From NCBI RefSeq assembly GCF_003721515.1, contig NZ_RJJD01000001.1, forward strand, positions 1 through 64,000: a stretch of DNA of 64,000 nt, written 5' to 3'. Both the position numbers and the translations under genes were made by a program. Positions 26,335-35,527 of this stretch are shown one piece after another; within the stretch, counting starts at the first letter, position 1; every line of letters begins with the position of its first letter. A model generated the notes under the pieces. That model had not been told where the DNA came from. It saw nothing but the letters and a program-made list of their open reading frames with translations, and did not search any database. The DNA comes from Rufibacter latericius. Its GTDB lineage: Bacteria; Bacteroidota; Bacteroidia; Cytophagales; Hymenobacteraceae.

Positions 26335-26681
26335 TAATTAAAGTAGTTGAAAACTGACTCTCCGTAGAAAGTACCTTCTACCAGTAAAGCGACCAGTAGC
26401 CAAACCAATAATACCGTTGGAACCAGAACAGCCCAGATCAGGCCTTTGGTCTCATGCTTTAAGTGCATGAATTCACCTACAATGTAAAACGCTTTGAAGA
26501 GGGTTAATCCGATGAAGATTGCGTTACGCAACGTACCTGGATCCATCATGAAAGCGAAGGCGAATTCAATTGCAGTTAAGGCGCAAAGAATAAAGAAGGT
26601 CTTCCAGATAACTTTTGTTTGTGCCTTAGGAATTTCTCCTGTGGTAGCAAACTCGTCAGTATGGTGTGAATGCGATGCCAT
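26334..26681 (-). CDS. Cytochrome c oxidase subunit IV (prokaryotic type)
   Basis: A 115-aa protein with three membrane helices, the size and layout of CtaF/COX4_pro. The segment KAFYIVGEFMHLKHETKGLIW is characteristic. It is a small structural subunit of the aa3 oxidase encoded in this cluster and lies between the subunit III genes and the SCO gene. Confidence 0.9.
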   Translation of the reverse strand: MASHSHHTDEFATTGEIPKAQTKVIWKTFFILCALTAIEFAFAFMMDPGTLRNAIFIGLTLFKAFYIVGEFMHLKHETKGLIWAVLVPTVLLVWLLVALLVEGTFYGESVFNYFN

Positions 26682-26709
26682 GTCTATTCAGTTTAAATCA
26701 ATTCAACAA

Positions 26710-27456
26710 TTACACCAGGTAGAAGAAGGTGAACACGAATACCCACACTAAGTCTACAAAGTGCCAGTAAAGACCTACTTTCTCTACCATTTCATAGTGT
26801 CCTCTTCTGTGGTACACTCCGTTCACGGTATTGATGAAAATCATGATCAGTAACACCACCCCACTGAACACGTGCGTACCGTGGAAACCAGTGATGAAGA
26901 AGAACAGGTCAGCGAACAAGGGTGGCCCGTATTGGTTTACGATAAGGTTCGCTCCATGGATTACGCTTCCGTCGGCAAGCTTCATGCCCTCCTCTGTACC
27001 AGCGATAAAGTGAGACCACTCCCATGCCTGGCAGCCCAAGAACATAGATCCAAAAAGGATAGTCCACAACAACCATTTCTGCACATCGTTTTTATCCATT
27101 CTATGACCTGCTTCCACCGCCAAAACCATGGTTACAGAGGAAAGAATCAGGATCATGGTCATCAAGGCCACAAAAGCCAATGGCCAGTCTACGCCATGAA
27201 AACCAGGAAAAGCATTAAAAACTTTGTCAGGAATTGGCCACCACTCGGTTGAAAAAGTGAAGGCTTCGTGCGTTCCTTCATAAGCTTTATGCCGATGACG
27301 GGCCAATCCGTAGGTAGTTAAGAAAGCAGCAAAGGTGAAGGCATCTGATAAGAGGAAAAACCACATCATCAGTTTACCATAACTTACCTTGAAAGGCTCG
27401 TTCCCCCCATCCCAGGTGCCGGTATTAGGCTGCTCAAAGGTTGTTGTTTGCGACAT
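26710..27456 (-). CDS. Cytochrome c oxidase subunit III (second copy)
   Basis: A 248-aa heme-copper oxidase subunit III with about six to seven helices. Typical segments are FFITGFHGTHVFSGVVLL and the C-terminal YWHFVDLVWVFVFTFFYLV. Subunit III stabilises the catalytic subunit I and its proton uptake. The shorter paralogue lies immediately upstream (27473-28054); having two adjacent subunit III genes is usual in Bacteroidota aa3 clusters. Confidence 0.94.
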   Translation of the reverse strand: MSQTTTFEQPNTGTWDGGNEPFKVSYGKLMMWFFLLSDAFTFAAFLTTYGLARHRHKAYEGTHEAFTFSTEWWPIPDKVFNAFPGFHGVDWPLAFVALMTMILILSSVTMVLAVEAGHRMDKNDVQKWLLWTILFGSMFLGCQAWEWSHFIAGTEEGMKLADGSVIHGANLIVNQYGPPLFADLFFFITGFHGTHVFSGVVLLIMIFINTVNGVYHRRGHYEMVEKVGLYWHFVDLVWVFVFTFFYLV

Positions 27457-27472
27457 ATGTGTTACAGAATTA

Positions 27473-28054
27473 TTAATGGTTCAAAACTAGGAATACGTAT
27501 AAGTAAATCCAAAGGGCCCCTAAGAAGTGCCAATAAATAGTGCACAATTCTATTCGGGTCAGGTTTTTGGAATGTACTCGGTACTGGAGTGCCGAAATTA
27601 CTACAATAATTAGAAAAATTAACCCCGTGATCAGGTGAAATGCGTGAACACCGGTTAATACATACAGAAAAGAACCTGATGGGTTGGCAGTACTGCCGCC
27701 GAAGAACACATTGTTCTGCACCAACTCTCCCCAACCTTGCCATTGGCCCACCAGGAAAGCAGTTCCTGCCACAATGGTGAGTATCAAGGCCAATTTGAGG
27801 TTCTTCATGTTATCACGCTTGGCAGACACATACGCCCACTGCATGAAAATACTACTCATAATCAGCACCACCGTGTTGATGAGCAAAACCGACGGAAGAT
27901 CAAACTCCAGCCAGTTTCCTTCTTCGCGGCGCACAATATAGGCGCTGGTAAAAGCCGCAAACATCATCACAATGCTTACGATCAATAAAATAAGCATGAA
28001 CTTCAAAGGATTTACCTTCCGTTGCTCTGCCTGTATTTCTGGATTCATTATCAT
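27473..28054 (-). CDS. Cytochrome c oxidase subunit III (first copy)
   Basis: A 193-aa subunit III-type protein with five helices and the ending IELCTIYWHFLGALWIYLYVFLVL, matching the family signature with the conserved Trp-His. It is shorter than its neighbour and lacks the extended N-terminal part. The start may be the first Met (28054) or the third residue (28048). Confidence 0.92.
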   Translation of the reverse strand: MIMNPEIQAEQRKVNPLKFMLILLIVSIVMMFAAFTSAYIVRREEGNWLEFDLPSVLLINTVVLIMSSIFMQWAYVSAKRDNMKNLKLALILTIVAGTAFLVGQWQGWGELVQNNVFFGGSTANPSGSFLYVLTGVHAFHLITGLIFLIIVVISALQYRVHSKNLTRIELCTIYWHFLGALWIYLYVFLVLNH

Positions 28055-28064
28055 CTTTACTCCT

Positions 28065-28961
28065 TTATAGGCTGTCTACCACAAACGCAATCTGCACAAT
28101 AGGCAAATACAAAAACGAACCAAACATGATGTTCATGGCTGCCCTTTTAGAGCAGGTATGCATGAGATAGAAAGTCTGCATCAAAAATAAAACACCACAA
28201 ACCACTGCAATAAAAGCAGAAGTTTTCCCTGCCATTCCAAACTGCAAAGGCAATAAGCCCAACGGAATCAGCAGTAACGTATAGATCATAATTTGGATAG
28301 CCGTTTTCAAGTTCTTCCCTCCGGCCATGGGCAACATTTTGAAGCCAGCTTTTTTGTAGTCGTCATCCAATACCCAGGCAATGGCCCAGAAATGGGGAAA
28401 CTGCCAGATAAACTGGATTCCGAATAAAACCCAGGCTTCTACCCCAATGTACCCCGTACCCGCTACCCAACCAATCAAGGGAGGCAAAGCCCCTGGAATG
28501 GCTCCTACAAACACACAGATAGGAGAAAGCCTTTTGAGGGGGGTATAGAAAAAACCGTACAAAAGCAGCGACAAGAAAGACAAAGCCGCAGCCAACCAAT
28601 TAAAATAAAGTCCTAAAAGCCCTACCCCGGCCAGGCAAAGCAGAATACAATAGATGATTGCTTCCTGCACCGATACTGCACCAGTAGGCAGCGGACGTTT
28701 GGCGGTTCTTTTCATCAACTTGTCCAAATCCTTTTCAAGAACCTGGTTGATGATGTTTGCAGAGCCTGTTACTAAAAGCCCACCCAACATCACTAAGGCG
28801 GTGTCTATCCAGGCAGCATTTGGTCTGCCAAGAAGAAAGCCAATAGCACTAGAAAAAGCAACCGTGGCGGAAAGCCTGAACTTCAGAAGTTGAAAATACG
28901 CGGATGCTTTACTCATAGCCGATGATGTCTGGGCACTGGATGTTACGTCTTGTACGTACAT
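28065..28961 (-). CDS. ctaB: Protoheme IX farnesyltransferase (heme O synthase)
   Basis: This UbiA-type prenyltransferase adds farnesyl to heme B to give heme O, the precursor of heme A. The 298-aa protein has about nine helices. The first Asp-rich motif is NIINQVLEKDLDKLMKRTAKRPLP and the second lies in DDDYKKAGFKMLP, both characteristic. It stands between ctaA and the coxIII genes, so heme A is made by the same operon that encodes the oxidase. The start at 28961 is assumed; a Met at residue 16 (28916) is also possible. Confidence 0.95.
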   Translation of the reverse strand: MYVQDVTSSAQTSSAMSKASAYFQLLKFRLSATVAFSSAIGFLLGRPNAAWIDTALVMLGGLLVTGSANIINQVLEKDLDKLMKRTAKRPLPTGAVSVQEAIIYCILLCLAGVGLLGLYFNWLAAALSFLSLLLYGFFYTPLKRLSPICVFVGAIPGALPPLIGWVAGTGYIGVEAWVLFGIQFIWQFPHFWAIAWVLDDDYKKAGFKMLPMAGGKNLKTAIQIMIYTLLLIPLGLLPLQFGMAGKTSAFIAVVCGVLFLMQTFYLMHTCSKRAAMNIMFGSFLYLPIVQIAFVVDSL

Positions 28962-28969
28962 AAACGTGT

Positions 28970-30049
28970 TTATGCCACCAATTCGGGTGATGGATGATGT
29001 TGATGTTTCTGAGCGTAGTAATACATGATGAGCAACAGGAACTGAAGCCCAAACAAAAGGGTCCCAAATAATAAATGAAATGGCTGGGCGAAGGCTGGCA
29101 GTGCAAAATACGATAACACAATCCCCAGCACTATCTCTATCCCAATTACTCCCAAAGTCGCTTTAGCTAGATTGACAAGGTTGGCTTTCCCTACCTTCTT
29201 TATAAAGAAATACAACCCCACATTCATCAGAACCAAAAGGATGGAAAGGGACCGGTGAACATAAAAGGAAGCTCCTAATTGCTCTATCCAAGTTTCCCTA
29301 CCTAAGTTGTTGGAATCAAAAGCCACCAGATCTACCTGTTCCCGAACTTGGGTCCCAAGAATTACCTGAAAGAAGGTTAGCAATAGAACGGCCACCAATA
29401 AGAACTTCAGCTTACCTGAGGCAAGCGCAAAGTTCTGGTACATTTTCTCCCGCTCAGCCCTTACTACAATGTAGATCAAGAACGCCAGCAGAACCAAGGC
29501 CAGTGCCATATGAAGGGTCACCATTTCGGGTAACAAATTGGTGGAAACCACCAAAGATCCTAGCCACCCTTGAAAAAGAACGAGCAAAAAAGAGGCAACC
29601 GCACCCCAGAAAATCTTGGGGTCTGATCTAAGAAAGAGAAAAGAGTAAAGAACCGTTAAGAAAATCAAAAGCCCTATTACCACTCCTACCAATCTATTCA
29701 CATATTCAATCCACGTTTTGGTGGCGTTGAACTCCGTTTCAATGTATTGAGACGGATGTGCGAAAATCTCCTGGGCCACTTCTGTGAAACCAAACCCCTG
29801 AAGAACTCTGCCAATGCGTTCATTCTTCTGAATCCGTTTCTCTTTATACACCTCCAGGTAATCAGAAGGTAATTGCTCTAAACTAGTGGGGGGGACCCAC
29901 GATCCGAAACACTTAGGCCAGTCTGGACAACCCATCCCGGAACCTGTGCTACGAACGATCCCCCCTACTAAGATTAGTATATAGACAGAAGCAATAGTAA
30001 GTACTGCTATTCTTTTAAACCTTTTAGTTATAAAAGATTTATCTCTCAT
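28970..30049 (-). CDS. ctaA: Heme A synthase
   Basis: CtaA/COX15 oxidises heme O to heme A in the membrane. The 359-aa protein has eight helices with paired His ligands (TLHMALALVLL, FYVHRSLSILLVL, FHLLFGTLLFGLQ) and the N-terminal VGGIVRSTGSGMGCPDWPKCFG signature with its Cys pair. It lies between the coxI gene and ctaB with only a few bases on either side, so these genes are co-transcribed. Confidence 0.95.
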   Translation of the reverse strand: MRDKSFITKRFKRIAVLTIASVYILILVGGIVRSTGSGMGCPDWPKCFGSWVPPTSLEQLPSDYLEVYKEKRIQKNERIGRVLQGFGFTEVAQEIFAHPSQYIETEFNATKTWIEYVNRLVGVVIGLLIFLTVLYSFLFLRSDPKIFWGAVASFLLVLFQGWLGSLVVSTNLLPEMVTLHMALALVLLAFLIYIVVRAEREKMYQNFALASGKLKFLLVAVLLLTFFQVILGTQVREQVDLVAFDSNNLGRETWIEQLGASFYVHRSLSILLVLMNVGLYFFIKKVGKANLVNLAKATLGVIGIEIVLGIVLSYFALPAFAQPFHLLFGTLLFGLQFLLLIMYYYAQKHQHHPSPELVA

Positions 30050-30052
30050 TCT

Positions 30053-31882
30053 TTATTGAGTATCTCTCTCGTGTGGCAGGTTAGATGACTGCGTTTGAGA
30101 GAAAGGCACGTTCTGCGGGATGAAATCCTGAGGCGCACCTGGTTTGCTATAGTCGTATGGCCATCTGTACACCACTGGAAGCGGACCTGGCCAGTTACCG
30201 TGTCCTGGATTTACTGGAGTAGTCCATTCCAGAGTATTTGATTTCCAAGGGTTCTCGGTGGCTCTTCTTCCTCTGAAAATGCTGTAGAAGAAGTTGAACA
30301 AGAAGAAGAACTGGGCAGCAAAAGCTAAGATGGCAGCAACGGTAATGAAGGTGTTCATATCCATAAACTTGTTGAAGGTCTCAAAGCCTGTCCAAGTGTA
30401 ATATCTTCTTGGGAAACCAGCGATACCAATGTAGTGCATAGGCATGAAGATCAGGTACACGCACGCAAAGGTGATCCAGAAGTGTACGTAACCCAATTTC
30501 TCTTCCATCATGCGACCAAACATCTTAGGGAACCAGTGGTACACCCCAGCGAACATTCCGAAGAAAGCAGCACTACCCATTACTAAGTGGAAGTGAGCCA
30601 CTACGAAGTAGGTATCGTGTAATTGAATATCCAGAGCTGAGTTACCTAAGATGATACCGGTTACCCCACCAGAGATGAAGAGCGATACGAAGGCAACGGA
30701 GAACAGCATGGCAGTTGTGAAGTTGATGTTACCTCTCCACAACGTTGCAATCCAGTTAAATACTTTTACCGCAGAAGGTACCGCAATGATCAACGTCAGG
30801 AACATGAACACAGAACCAAGGAAAGGATTCATCCCTGACACGAACATGTGGTGCGCCCATACAATGAAGGAAAGTAAGGCGATACCTAACATTGAACCAA
30901 TCATGGCTCGGTAACCGAAAATAGGCTTACGGGAGTTAGTAGCAATAATCTCTGAAACGATACCGAAGGTTGGCAGGATTACGATGTACACCTCTGGGTG
31001 ACCTAAGAACCAGAATAAGTGCTGGAATAACACAGGGCTACCACCGGTATGGGTTAAGGCCTCTCCTGCTACATAGATATCAGAGAGGAAGAAGCTTGTT
31101 CCAAAAGAACGGTCAAAGATCAAAAGAAGGGCAGCTGAGAAAAGTACCGGGAAAGCTAATAAGCCTAATACCGCGGTCAAAAAGAACGCCCAGATGGTCA
31201 AAGGCAATTTGGTCATAGACAGACCACGGGTACGCATGTTAATCACAGTAGTGATATAGTTTACCCCACCCAACAACTGAGAAACAATAAACAAAGCCAT
31301 ACTCACCAACCACATGGTCATACCAGTACCTGAACCAGAGATAGCCTGTGGCAAAGCACTTAAAGGAGGATATACCGTCCATCCACCGGCGGCAGGACCT
31401 GTCTCTAGGAAGATAGAGTAAAACATGATGACACTGGCCAGGAAGAAGAACCAAAAAGACAACATGTTCATGAATCCTGAGGCCATGTCACGGGCACCTA
31501 CCTGCAATGGAATAAGAAAGTTACTGAAGGTTCCAGAAAGGCCGGCAGTTAGTACAAAGAACACCATGATGGTTCCGTGCATGGTCACAAGGGCCAGATA
31601 GAACTCAGGGTTCAGTTTACCACCGTCTACCCATTTGCCTAACAAAGGCTCCATGAAGGTAAAGGTAGCCTCTGGAAAGCCAAGCTGCATCCGGAACAAG
31701 CTGGAGAGCATACCCCCAACAATGGCCCAGAAAATACCTGCAAACAAGAATTGCTTGGCAATTACTTTATGGTCCTGGCTAAAGATGTACTTCTCAAGGA
31801 AGTTCTGATCATGATGATCATCATGGTGATCATCGTGCTCTAAGTGCACATCTTTATGTAATGAAATATCCGTATTAGACAT
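30053..31882 (-). CDS. ctaD: Cytochrome c oxidase subunit I
   Basis: This catalytic subunit of the aa3 oxidase carries low-spin heme a and the heme a3-CuB centre. The 609-aa protein has 12 or more helices. LVTMHGTIMVFFV carries a heme a ligand, WFLGHPEVYI the CuB His with its cross-linked Tyr, AHHMF the other CuB His pair, and HDTYFVVAHFHLVMG the heme a3 and second heme a ligands. The first 25 residues are unusually His/Asp-rich (His 9, 13, 16, 19, 20, 23, 24). Confidence 0.97.
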   Translation of the reverse strand: MSNTDISLHKDVHLEHDDHHDDHHDQNFLEKYIFSQDHKVIAKQFLFAGIFWAIVGGMLSSLFRMQLGFPEATFTFMEPLLGKWVDGGKLNPEFYLALVTMHGTIMVFFVLTAGLSGTFSNFLIPLQVGARDMASGFMNMLSFWFFFLASVIMFYSIFLETGPAAGGWTVYPPLSALPQAISGSGTGMTMWLVSMALFIVSQLLGGVNYITTVINMRTRGLSMTKLPLTIWAFFLTAVLGLLAFPVLFSAALLLIFDRSFGTSFFLSDIYVAGEALTHTGGSPVLFQHLFWFLGHPEVYIVILPTFGIVSEIIATNSRKPIFGYRAMIGSMLGIALLSFIVWAHHMFVSGMNPFLGSVFMFLTLIIAVPSAVKVFNWIATLWRGNINFTTAMLFSVAFVSLFISGGVTGIILGNSALDIQLHDTYFVVAHFHLVMGSAAFFGMFAGVYHWFPKMFGRMMEEKLGYVHFWITFACVYLIFMPMHYIGIAGFPRRYYTWTGFETFNKFMDMNTFITVAAILAFAAQFFFLFNFFYSIFRGRRATENPWKSNTLEWTTPVNPGHGNWPGPLPVVYRWPYDYSKPGAPQDFIPQNVPFSQTQSSNLPHERDTQ

Positions 31883-31904
31883 ACAATACTTTTAAAAGAT
31901 TAAA

Positions 31905-32966
31905 CTATTGGTTTGATGCAGTAGCAACAGCTCCTGCGGCATCAGAAGTATTAGCAGCTACAGCGGCAGTGCTGTCAGCAGGGGCTGCTTGTAAAAGAGA
32001 CGTGAAGGTTTTCTTCTGTTGGGTAGCTACCCATTTCTGATACTCTTCTGGCTCATCTACAATCATTGTCATCTTCATGGCAAAGTGGCCACGACCGCAA
32101 ACTTCTGTACAGGCAAGTTCATACTGGAAATTAGCATTGCCAGTTTCTGATTGCATTTCAGAGGTGGTTTTGGTAGGGATAAACCAAAACGAGGTAGGCA
32201 TACCCGGTACGGCATCCATCTTAACCCGGAAGTGAGGAAGGAATACGCTGTGGATTACATCTCTGGATCTTATTTTCAAAAGTACCGGAACACCCTTTGG
32301 TACGTGGAAGGCACTTGGCTCGCCTGCAAAGTCATCTTGGGCATTTTTGTCGTTCAGATCAATACCAATCTCATTGGTGGCATCGATCAACGTGTGCTTC
32401 ACGTGCCCTAATTTGTTATCTGCACCTGGGTAGCGAACAAGCCAGTTAAACTGCTTACCCATTACCTCCACCACTACGGCGTTTTCTGGGGCCGGGCTTG
32501 TTATTTTGGCCCAGGTTTTCCAACCAGAGAATACCAGCAAAGCCATTACAACGGCCGGGATCACCGTCCAGATAATCTCAACCTTGTTGTTATGTGGGTA
32601 ATAGAACGCGCGCTTGCCTTCCTGATGCTGGTATTTGTAAGAATAGAAGAACAACAGGATGTGGGTAAGAACAAATACAAACCCAATGATGGCCATGGTC
32701 AGCCAGAACATACTGTCAATGGCGATACCGTGCTCAGAAGCTAACGGTAAGGTCATCTCTTCCTTGGATTCAGTGAAAGACCAGATGAACAGGCCTCCCA
32801 TCACAAAGAAGAAAACAAGCATTAGAGCGGCATTAATTTTATTGCTCTTCCCAATGTCACGTCTGTAGCTACCCTTGAAGATAGAAGCCAATACCTGGAT
32901 TCTAAACAAAAGGTAAAGGACGACCAGTAAAAGGAGGATTGATAGTGCTACTGCAATTGTAATCAT
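31905..32966 (-). CDS. ctaC: Cytochrome c oxidase subunit II
   Basis: This subunit receives electrons from cytochrome c or complex III at its CuA centre. The 353-aa protein has an extra N-terminal helix and two further helices, followed by a cupredoxin domain. The CuA ligands are visible: the His of VIHSVFLPHF, then CTEVCGRGHFAMKM with both Cys, the His and the Met. No CXXCH is present, so it is an aa3 rather than a fused caa3 subunit. The C-terminal 35 residues are Ala/Thr-rich and probably disordered. Confidence 0.96.
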   Translation of the reverse strand: MITIAVALSILLLLVVLYLLFRIQVLASIFKGSYRRDIGKSNKINAALMLVFFFVMGGLFIWSFTESKEEMTLPLASEHGIAIDSMFWLTMAIIGFVFVLTHILLFFYSYKYQHQEGKRAFYYPHNNKVEIIWTVIPAVVMALLVFSGWKTWAKITSPAPENAVVVEVMGKQFNWLVRYPGADNKLGHVKHTLIDATNEIGIDLNDKNAQDDFAGEPSAFHVPKGVPVLLKIRSRDVIHSVFLPHFRVKMDAVPGMPTSFWFIPTKTTSEMQSETGNANFQYELACTEVCGRGHFAMKMTMIVDEPEEYQKWVATQQKKTFTSLLQAAPADSTAAVAANTSDAAGAVATASNQ

Positions 32967-32990
32967 TATCCGTTTCTTTAAAATTTAGTC

Positions 32991-34268
32991 TTAAACGTGG
33001 TGGTGAATGCTTTCTTCCAGGAACGGGTGGTTCACCGGAACCAAAGATGCCTTGCTTAGTTCTTTGGTGAATCTTAGCAAAAAGATTCCCAGGAAAGTAA
33101 GTAGTGAACCAATTTCAATCAGCCCAAACCCACTCTCGCTACCCATAGTTCCAGGCATAATCATCATGTAGAAGTCAAACCAGTGACCGATAAGGATGGC
33201 GATACACACAATCTTCAACATGATCATTTGACGCTTCGCATCTCTTGTCATCAGAACAAGGAAAGGGAAAGCAAAGTTTATGAAAAGGTTAAAGAAGAAG
33301 ATCCAAGTGAAATGGTTGTTATTGCCACCTAAACGCTCCTGGAAGTAAATTACCTCTTCAGGGATGTTTGCGTACCAGTACAGCATGAACTGAGAAAACC
33401 AGATGTAGGTCCAGAAGATACTGAAACCGAAGATGAATTTACCTAAGTCATGTAAGTGGTTAGAAGTAACCATTCTCATGTAACCCATCTGCTTCAGGAA
33501 GATGATGGTTAACGTTATGGCCGCTAAACCAGATACCCACCAGCTGGCGAATACGTACCAACCGAACATGGTGCTGAACCAGTGAGTGTCAATTGATAGA
33601 ACCCAATCCCAGGCAGACATGGAGGAAGTAACCCCGAAGATCACCAGGAAGGTAGCACCTAAACGGATGCTCTTGTTATAATGAACCAGACCACCATTGA
33701 TGTCTTCAGCCAGTGACTCGTTTCTTAGCCATTTAAAGAAAAGGAACCATAAAGTAAAGTATGCCACCATTCTGATGGTGTAGAACGTTACGTTCAGGTA
33801 ACCACTTTTACCCACGATGATCGGGTCATAATTGGGGTTCCCTACTTCATGTACTGAATGATCCGTCCAGTGAAGCAAGGTGTTGTGGCCGGTAAAGATG
33901 ATTGGCAGCAAGAATACCAATAACATAATTACCCCACCCACTAATAAATAGCTTCCTAATGCTTCAGGAACCCGTTTGATTAACACGGACCATCCGGCAT
34001 AGGCTACATATTGAATTGCCACGAATAGAATTCCAACAACCGCAATACCAGTAAAGTACACGTTGTTCATCCAAAGGTTAGCCAGTAAACGCTGTCCCCA
34101 ACCAGCTGCGTGATGCCCTGCCTCTGCCCCATGTGCTTCTCCATGCCCACCACTAAAATTAGCAGCGATGATAAGGCCAGCTACCAGGAGTACCAGGCCA
34201 ATAGCTATCATGTAGAAGAACCGCTTGGTGGCGCTTGCAGGGATAGTTAGTCTTTCTTCAGTTATCAT
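32991..34268 (-). CDS. actF: Alternative complex III subunit ActF
   Basis: A 425-aa membrane protein with about ten helices and no cofactor motif. It is a paralogue of the NrfD-like ActC and one of the two membrane subunits thought to handle quinol and protons in alternative complex III. Typical features include the DWVLSIDTHWFSTMFGWYVFAS segment. It stands directly upstream of the oxidase subunit II gene. Confidence 0.92.
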   Translation of the reverse strand: MITEERLTIPASATKRFFYMIAIGLVLLVAGLIIAANFSGGHGEAHGAEAGHHAAGWGQRLLANLWMNNVYFTGIAVVGILFVAIQYVAYAGWSVLIKRVPEALGSYLLVGGVIMLLVFLLPIIFTGHNTLLHWTDHSVHEVGNPNYDPIIVGKSGYLNVTFYTIRMVAYFTLWFLFFKWLRNESLAEDINGGLVHYNKSIRLGATFLVIFGVTSSMSAWDWVLSIDTHWFSTMFGWYVFASWWVSGLAAITLTIIFLKQMGYMRMVTSNHLHDLGKFIFGFSIFWTYIWFSQFMLYWYANIPEEVIYFQERLGGNNNHFTWIFFFNLFINFAFPFLVLMTRDAKRQMIMLKIVCIAILIGHWFDFYMMIMPGTMGSESGFGLIEIGSLLTFLGIFLLRFTKELSKASLVPVNHPFLEESIHHHV

Positions 34269-34289
34269 TTCTAAAATACCTTTTATAGG

Positions 34290-35003
34290 TTAGTTACGCG
34301 TGTCCTTGGTTGGATCTGCCGTAGTACCTGTTACTGGGTTTGTATTCTGGTCTTCACTTGCGCCTGCCGGAGCATCGGTAGATTGAGAGCCGGTGTCAGC
34401 CGCATCTGCACCGCTGGCATCGGTGATGCCTTTCTGCAGTTGCTGCACGTACATGGCAATTTTCCAGCGCTCTTGTGGGTTCACCTGGGTACCATGTGGC
34501 ATCATCCGCCCGCGACCGTTTACAATCACGTGGTAGATATGGCCTACTGGTAAGGTTGCATAACGGCCTTGGGTATAGTTAGGAACCCCTTTGAATTTGG
34601 CAGCTACCAAACCATCGCCTTGTCCTGTCTCGCCATGGCAAGGAGAACAGAAACGCAGGTACAATACTTTCCCTTCTTCCAGGTTCTGGGTGCTTCTGGC
34701 AATTGGATTCACCAACTCACGACCCGCTACTTCTGCACTGTCTTTGGAAATATGGGTGTAAAACCCAAGTTTTCCTCTGGCAATGGTGTTGGAAGCAGGA
34801 ACCCGCATGTTCAGCCCACCTGGGTTGATGGCGTTTTTATTATCTGCTAACTGCTTCAATGGCTCGTAAGCAACCGGATAATACATATCTGGCGCATACT
34901 CTAATGCTTGTTCCTGATCACTTCTACCACAAGAAGCAAGAAGTGCAGAAGAGAAAAGGATCAAGGAGGCAGCTTTTGCCCCTGTTCTAAAGAAATTGTT
35001 CAT
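34290..35003 (-). CDS. actE: Alternative complex III mono-heme cytochrome c subunit ActE
   Basis: A 237-aa lipoprotein (lipobox LLASC near residue 25) with one heme-binding CSPCH (about residue 120), followed by GETGQGDG and a late MMPHGTQV that supplies the axial Met. It passes electrons from ActA/B toward the oxidase. The last about 45 residues are Ser/Thr/Asp-rich. It overlaps the upstream actD stop by one base (TAATG). Confidence 0.93.
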   Translation of the reverse strand: MNNFFRTGAKAASLILFSSALLASCGRSDQEQALEYAPDMYYPVAYEPLKQLADNKNAINPGGLNMRVPASNTIARGKLGFYTHISKDSAEVAGRELVNPIARSTQNLEEGKVLYLRFCSPCHGETGQGDGLVAAKFKGVPNYTQGRYATLPVGHIYHVIVNGRGRMMPHGTQVNPQERWKIAMYVQQLQKGITDASGADAADTGSQSTDAPAGASEDQNTNPVTGTTADPTKDTRN

Positions 35004-35527
35004 TATTTAACTACCTCCTTCTCGTTAACTTCGATAGCCCCGTGCGAACGGAGTAGATCATTCAGTTTTGAAATATCAGTGCCTTCTTTCAATTCAATGG
35101 CCATCACGTATTTGTCATCGGTTGAGCGAAGGTCCATCACTGGTACTTTCAGGGTTGGGCGTAAGCCGCTGATGATAAAGAACGTAATTACCATCCCGAA
35201 AGCCGCAAATAAAACCGTTAACTCAAAGGTCACCGGAATAAAGCTTGGCAATGCGATGTGTGGTTTACCACCAATGATCATTGGCCAGTCAAATCCTAAC
35301 ATGTAGATCTGCATCCAGAGCGCAAACGAAGTACCGCAAAGGCCACAGAAGAACGCTACAATTGGCAAGCGGGAGCGTTGGATTCCTAGCACATCATCAA
35401 TTCCGTGAATTGGATAAGGAGAGAATACATCGTAGATCTTAGTGCCTGCCGCTCTGGTCTTTTCAATGGCGTTCAGCAGCACATCCTCGTCGTTGAATAC
35501 CCCGAGTATATATTTCTTACTAGTCAT
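35003..35527 (-). CDS. actD: Alternative complex III subunit ActD (DUF3341)
   Basis: A 174-aa protein, starting [15 protein letters not shown], with two membrane helices in the middle (about 58-80 and 95-118) flanked by soluble parts, the DUF3341 layout. The ATG at 35527 overlaps the end of actC by 8 nt (ATGACTAG), a coupling typical of this operon. The open frame extends ten codons further upstream, but that part lies in actC. Confidence 0.92.
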   Translation of the reverse strand: MTSKKYILGVFNDEDVLLNAIEKTRAAGTKIYDVFSPYPIHGIDDVLGIQRSRLPIVAFFCGLCGTSFALWMQIYMLGFDWPMIIGGKPHIALPSFIPVTFELTVLFAAFGMVITFFIISGLRPTLKVPVMDLRSTDDKYVMAIELKEGTDISKLNDLLRSHGAIEVNEKEVVK

